Positions 63,452 to 64,000 of a stretch of 64,000 nucleotides of DNA are shown here, in pieces; position 1 is the stretch's first letter; every line of letters starts with the position of its first letter. The stretch comes from Sunxiuqinia sp963678245 (lineage in GTDB: Bacteria; Bacteroidota; Bacteroidia; Bacteroidales; Prolixibacteraceae): the NCBI GenBank assembly GCA_965140765.1, contig OZ223307.1, positions 496,001 through 560,000 on the forward strand, written 5' to 3'. Position numbers and translations under genes: made by a program. The notes beneath the pieces are model-generated. The model saw only the letters and a list, made by a program, of their open reading frames with translations. It was not told the origin of the DNA and did no database searches.

Positions 63452-64000
63452 ATGGTAAAAAGTAAAAAAAACAAACGACTTCCATTTCTGGTCATCTTAT
63501 TTGTAGTCTTGGTCATTATAGTATTAATCGTTGCTAAAAATAAAGGATGGATTGGTAACGAATTTGAGATAAAGGTAACTACAGAGCAAGTTGAAAGCAA
63601 AACCATTGTTGAGCTGATTACTGCAAATGGGAAAGTCCAGCCGGAAACGGAAGTGAAAATTAGTCCTGATGTTTCGGGTGAAATTATTCAGATGGATGTT
63701 GAGGAGGGTGATGAAATCAGGAAAGGGCAGTTGCTGGTTATCATTAAGCCCGACATGTATATCCAGGCATTGAATCGTGCCGAAGCCAGCCTGAATTCAT
63801 CAAAAGCCCGCTTAGCCCAAGCCGAAGCTCAACTCATTGAAAAAGAACTTTCTTTTGATCGATCCAAAACCTTATTCGGACAGGAGGCCATTCCAAAGTC
63901 GGAATTTGAGTCGGCTCAAGCGGCTCTTAAAATAGCACAGGCTGAAGTTCGTGCGGCTGAATTTTCAGTGAAATCCGCGGAAGCATCGGTAGCTGAGGCT
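63452..64000 (+). CDS. RND/ABC efflux periplasmic adaptor subunit (HlyD/MFP family), N-terminal part
   Basis: 183 codons from the ATG at 63452 run off the right edge without a stop. A short basic N-terminus, then one membrane helix (FLVILFVVLVIIVLIVA), then the biotinyl-lipoyl-like barrel start (ELITANGKVQPETEVKIS, DVSGEIIQMDVEEGDEI, GQLLVIIKPDMY). The coiled-coil hairpin follows (QALNRAEASLNSSKARL). Membrane-fusion proteins of this kind bridge an inner-membrane pump and an outer-membrane TolC-like channel. The pump genes would lie downstream, outside the window. Confidence 0.9.
   Translation, partial: MVKSKKNKRLPFLVILFVVLVIIVLIVAKNKGWIGNEFEIKVTTEQVESKTIVELITANGKVQPETEVKISPDVSGEIIQMDVEEGDEIRKGQLLVIIKPDMYIQALNRAEASLNSSKARLAQAEAQLIEKELSFDRSKTLFGQEAIPKSEFESAQAALKIAQAEVRAAEFSVKSAEASVAEA

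Noticed and set aside
1..64000. CRISPR arrays, rRNA operons, insertion sequences, prophage genes
   Set aside because: No evenly spaced direct repeats, no rRNA-like sequence and no transposase, integrase or phage structural protein were seen on either strand.

Overview
This window looks like chromosomal DNA of a member of the Bacteroidota, most likely the Bacteroidales/Marinilabiliales side and plausibly Prolixibacteraceae-like. That placement is inference; the supporting observations are as follows. Promoters match the Bacteroidota form (TTTG or TTG, about 19-22 bp, then TAnnTTTG) upstream of tRNA-Glu, prfB, the AraC regulator and others. Start codons mostly lack Shine-Dalgarno sequences. Gene types are typical of the phylum: a GldE/CorC-like CBS protein, GH92, DUF1080, basic secretory protein, an S16 with a long acidic tail, and the PASTA/RluD/Ddl neighbourhood. 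Base composition is moderate to low in GC by eye and fairly even. I see no insertion sequence, prophage, CRISPR array or rRNA.

Layout. 0-3 kb: a CBS protein cut by the window edge and a membrane-anchored PpiD-like foldase. 3-11 kb: accessory metabolism, with DUF1801, DUF1080, a Tat-exported aldo/keto reductase, a putative Moco carrier, mannonate dehydratase plus mannonate oxidoreductase with a divergent AraC regulator, and an acyl-CoA dehydrogenase. 11-15 kb: a YccS-like membrane protein, an M20 dipeptidase, and a 500-bp non-coding stretch with hairpins and a repeated TCGGGGAA motif. 15-22 kb (minus strand): rpsP, a PASTA protein, RluD-type synthase, ddl, dnaB and a conserved secreted protein. 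22-30 kb: a lipoprotein, prfB with its programmed +1 frameshift, a GNAT enzyme, a polyphosphate kinase fused in frame to an ArsC domain, a TrmH-type methyltransferase, oxyR, tRNA-Glu and rpsT. 30-36 kb: radC, a surface-polysaccharide-like group (two deacetylases and a FemAB-like protein), a methyltransferase and upp.

36-40 kb is a decayed locus. A Crp/Fnr regulator and a small membrane protein each carry an in-frame TAA. A TonB-dependent receptor has two homopolymer frameshifts and has lost its C-terminus, which now runs into the tail of a DUF4625-like gene. 40-45 kb holds a thioesterase and a three-gene electron-transfer module on the minus strand: a b6-like cytochrome b, a Rieske protein, and an eight-CXXCH cytochrome with C-terminal TPRs. 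A NUDIX pseudogene follows at 45.2-45.7 kb.

45.7-51 kb: two paralogous secreted jelly-roll proteins, a small secreted protein and a two-component system. 51-54.6 kb: a nitrosative-stress set (hcp, a 2x[4Fe-4S] protein and a divergent Crp/Fnr regulator with a palindrome between them). 54.6-58 kb: a GH92 alpha-mannosidase and a basic secretory peptidase, then REP-like hairpins. 58-64 kb: pgeF, a queuosine-precursor transporter preceded by a probable preQ1-I riboswitch, trkH, a small secreted protein, lysC, and the start of an RND adaptor gene cut by the right edge.

The features most worth following are the PPK1-ArsC fusion, the cytochrome b/Rieske/octaheme module, the preQ1-I riboswitch candidate, and the unexplained TCGGGGAA region at 14.9-15.1 kb.
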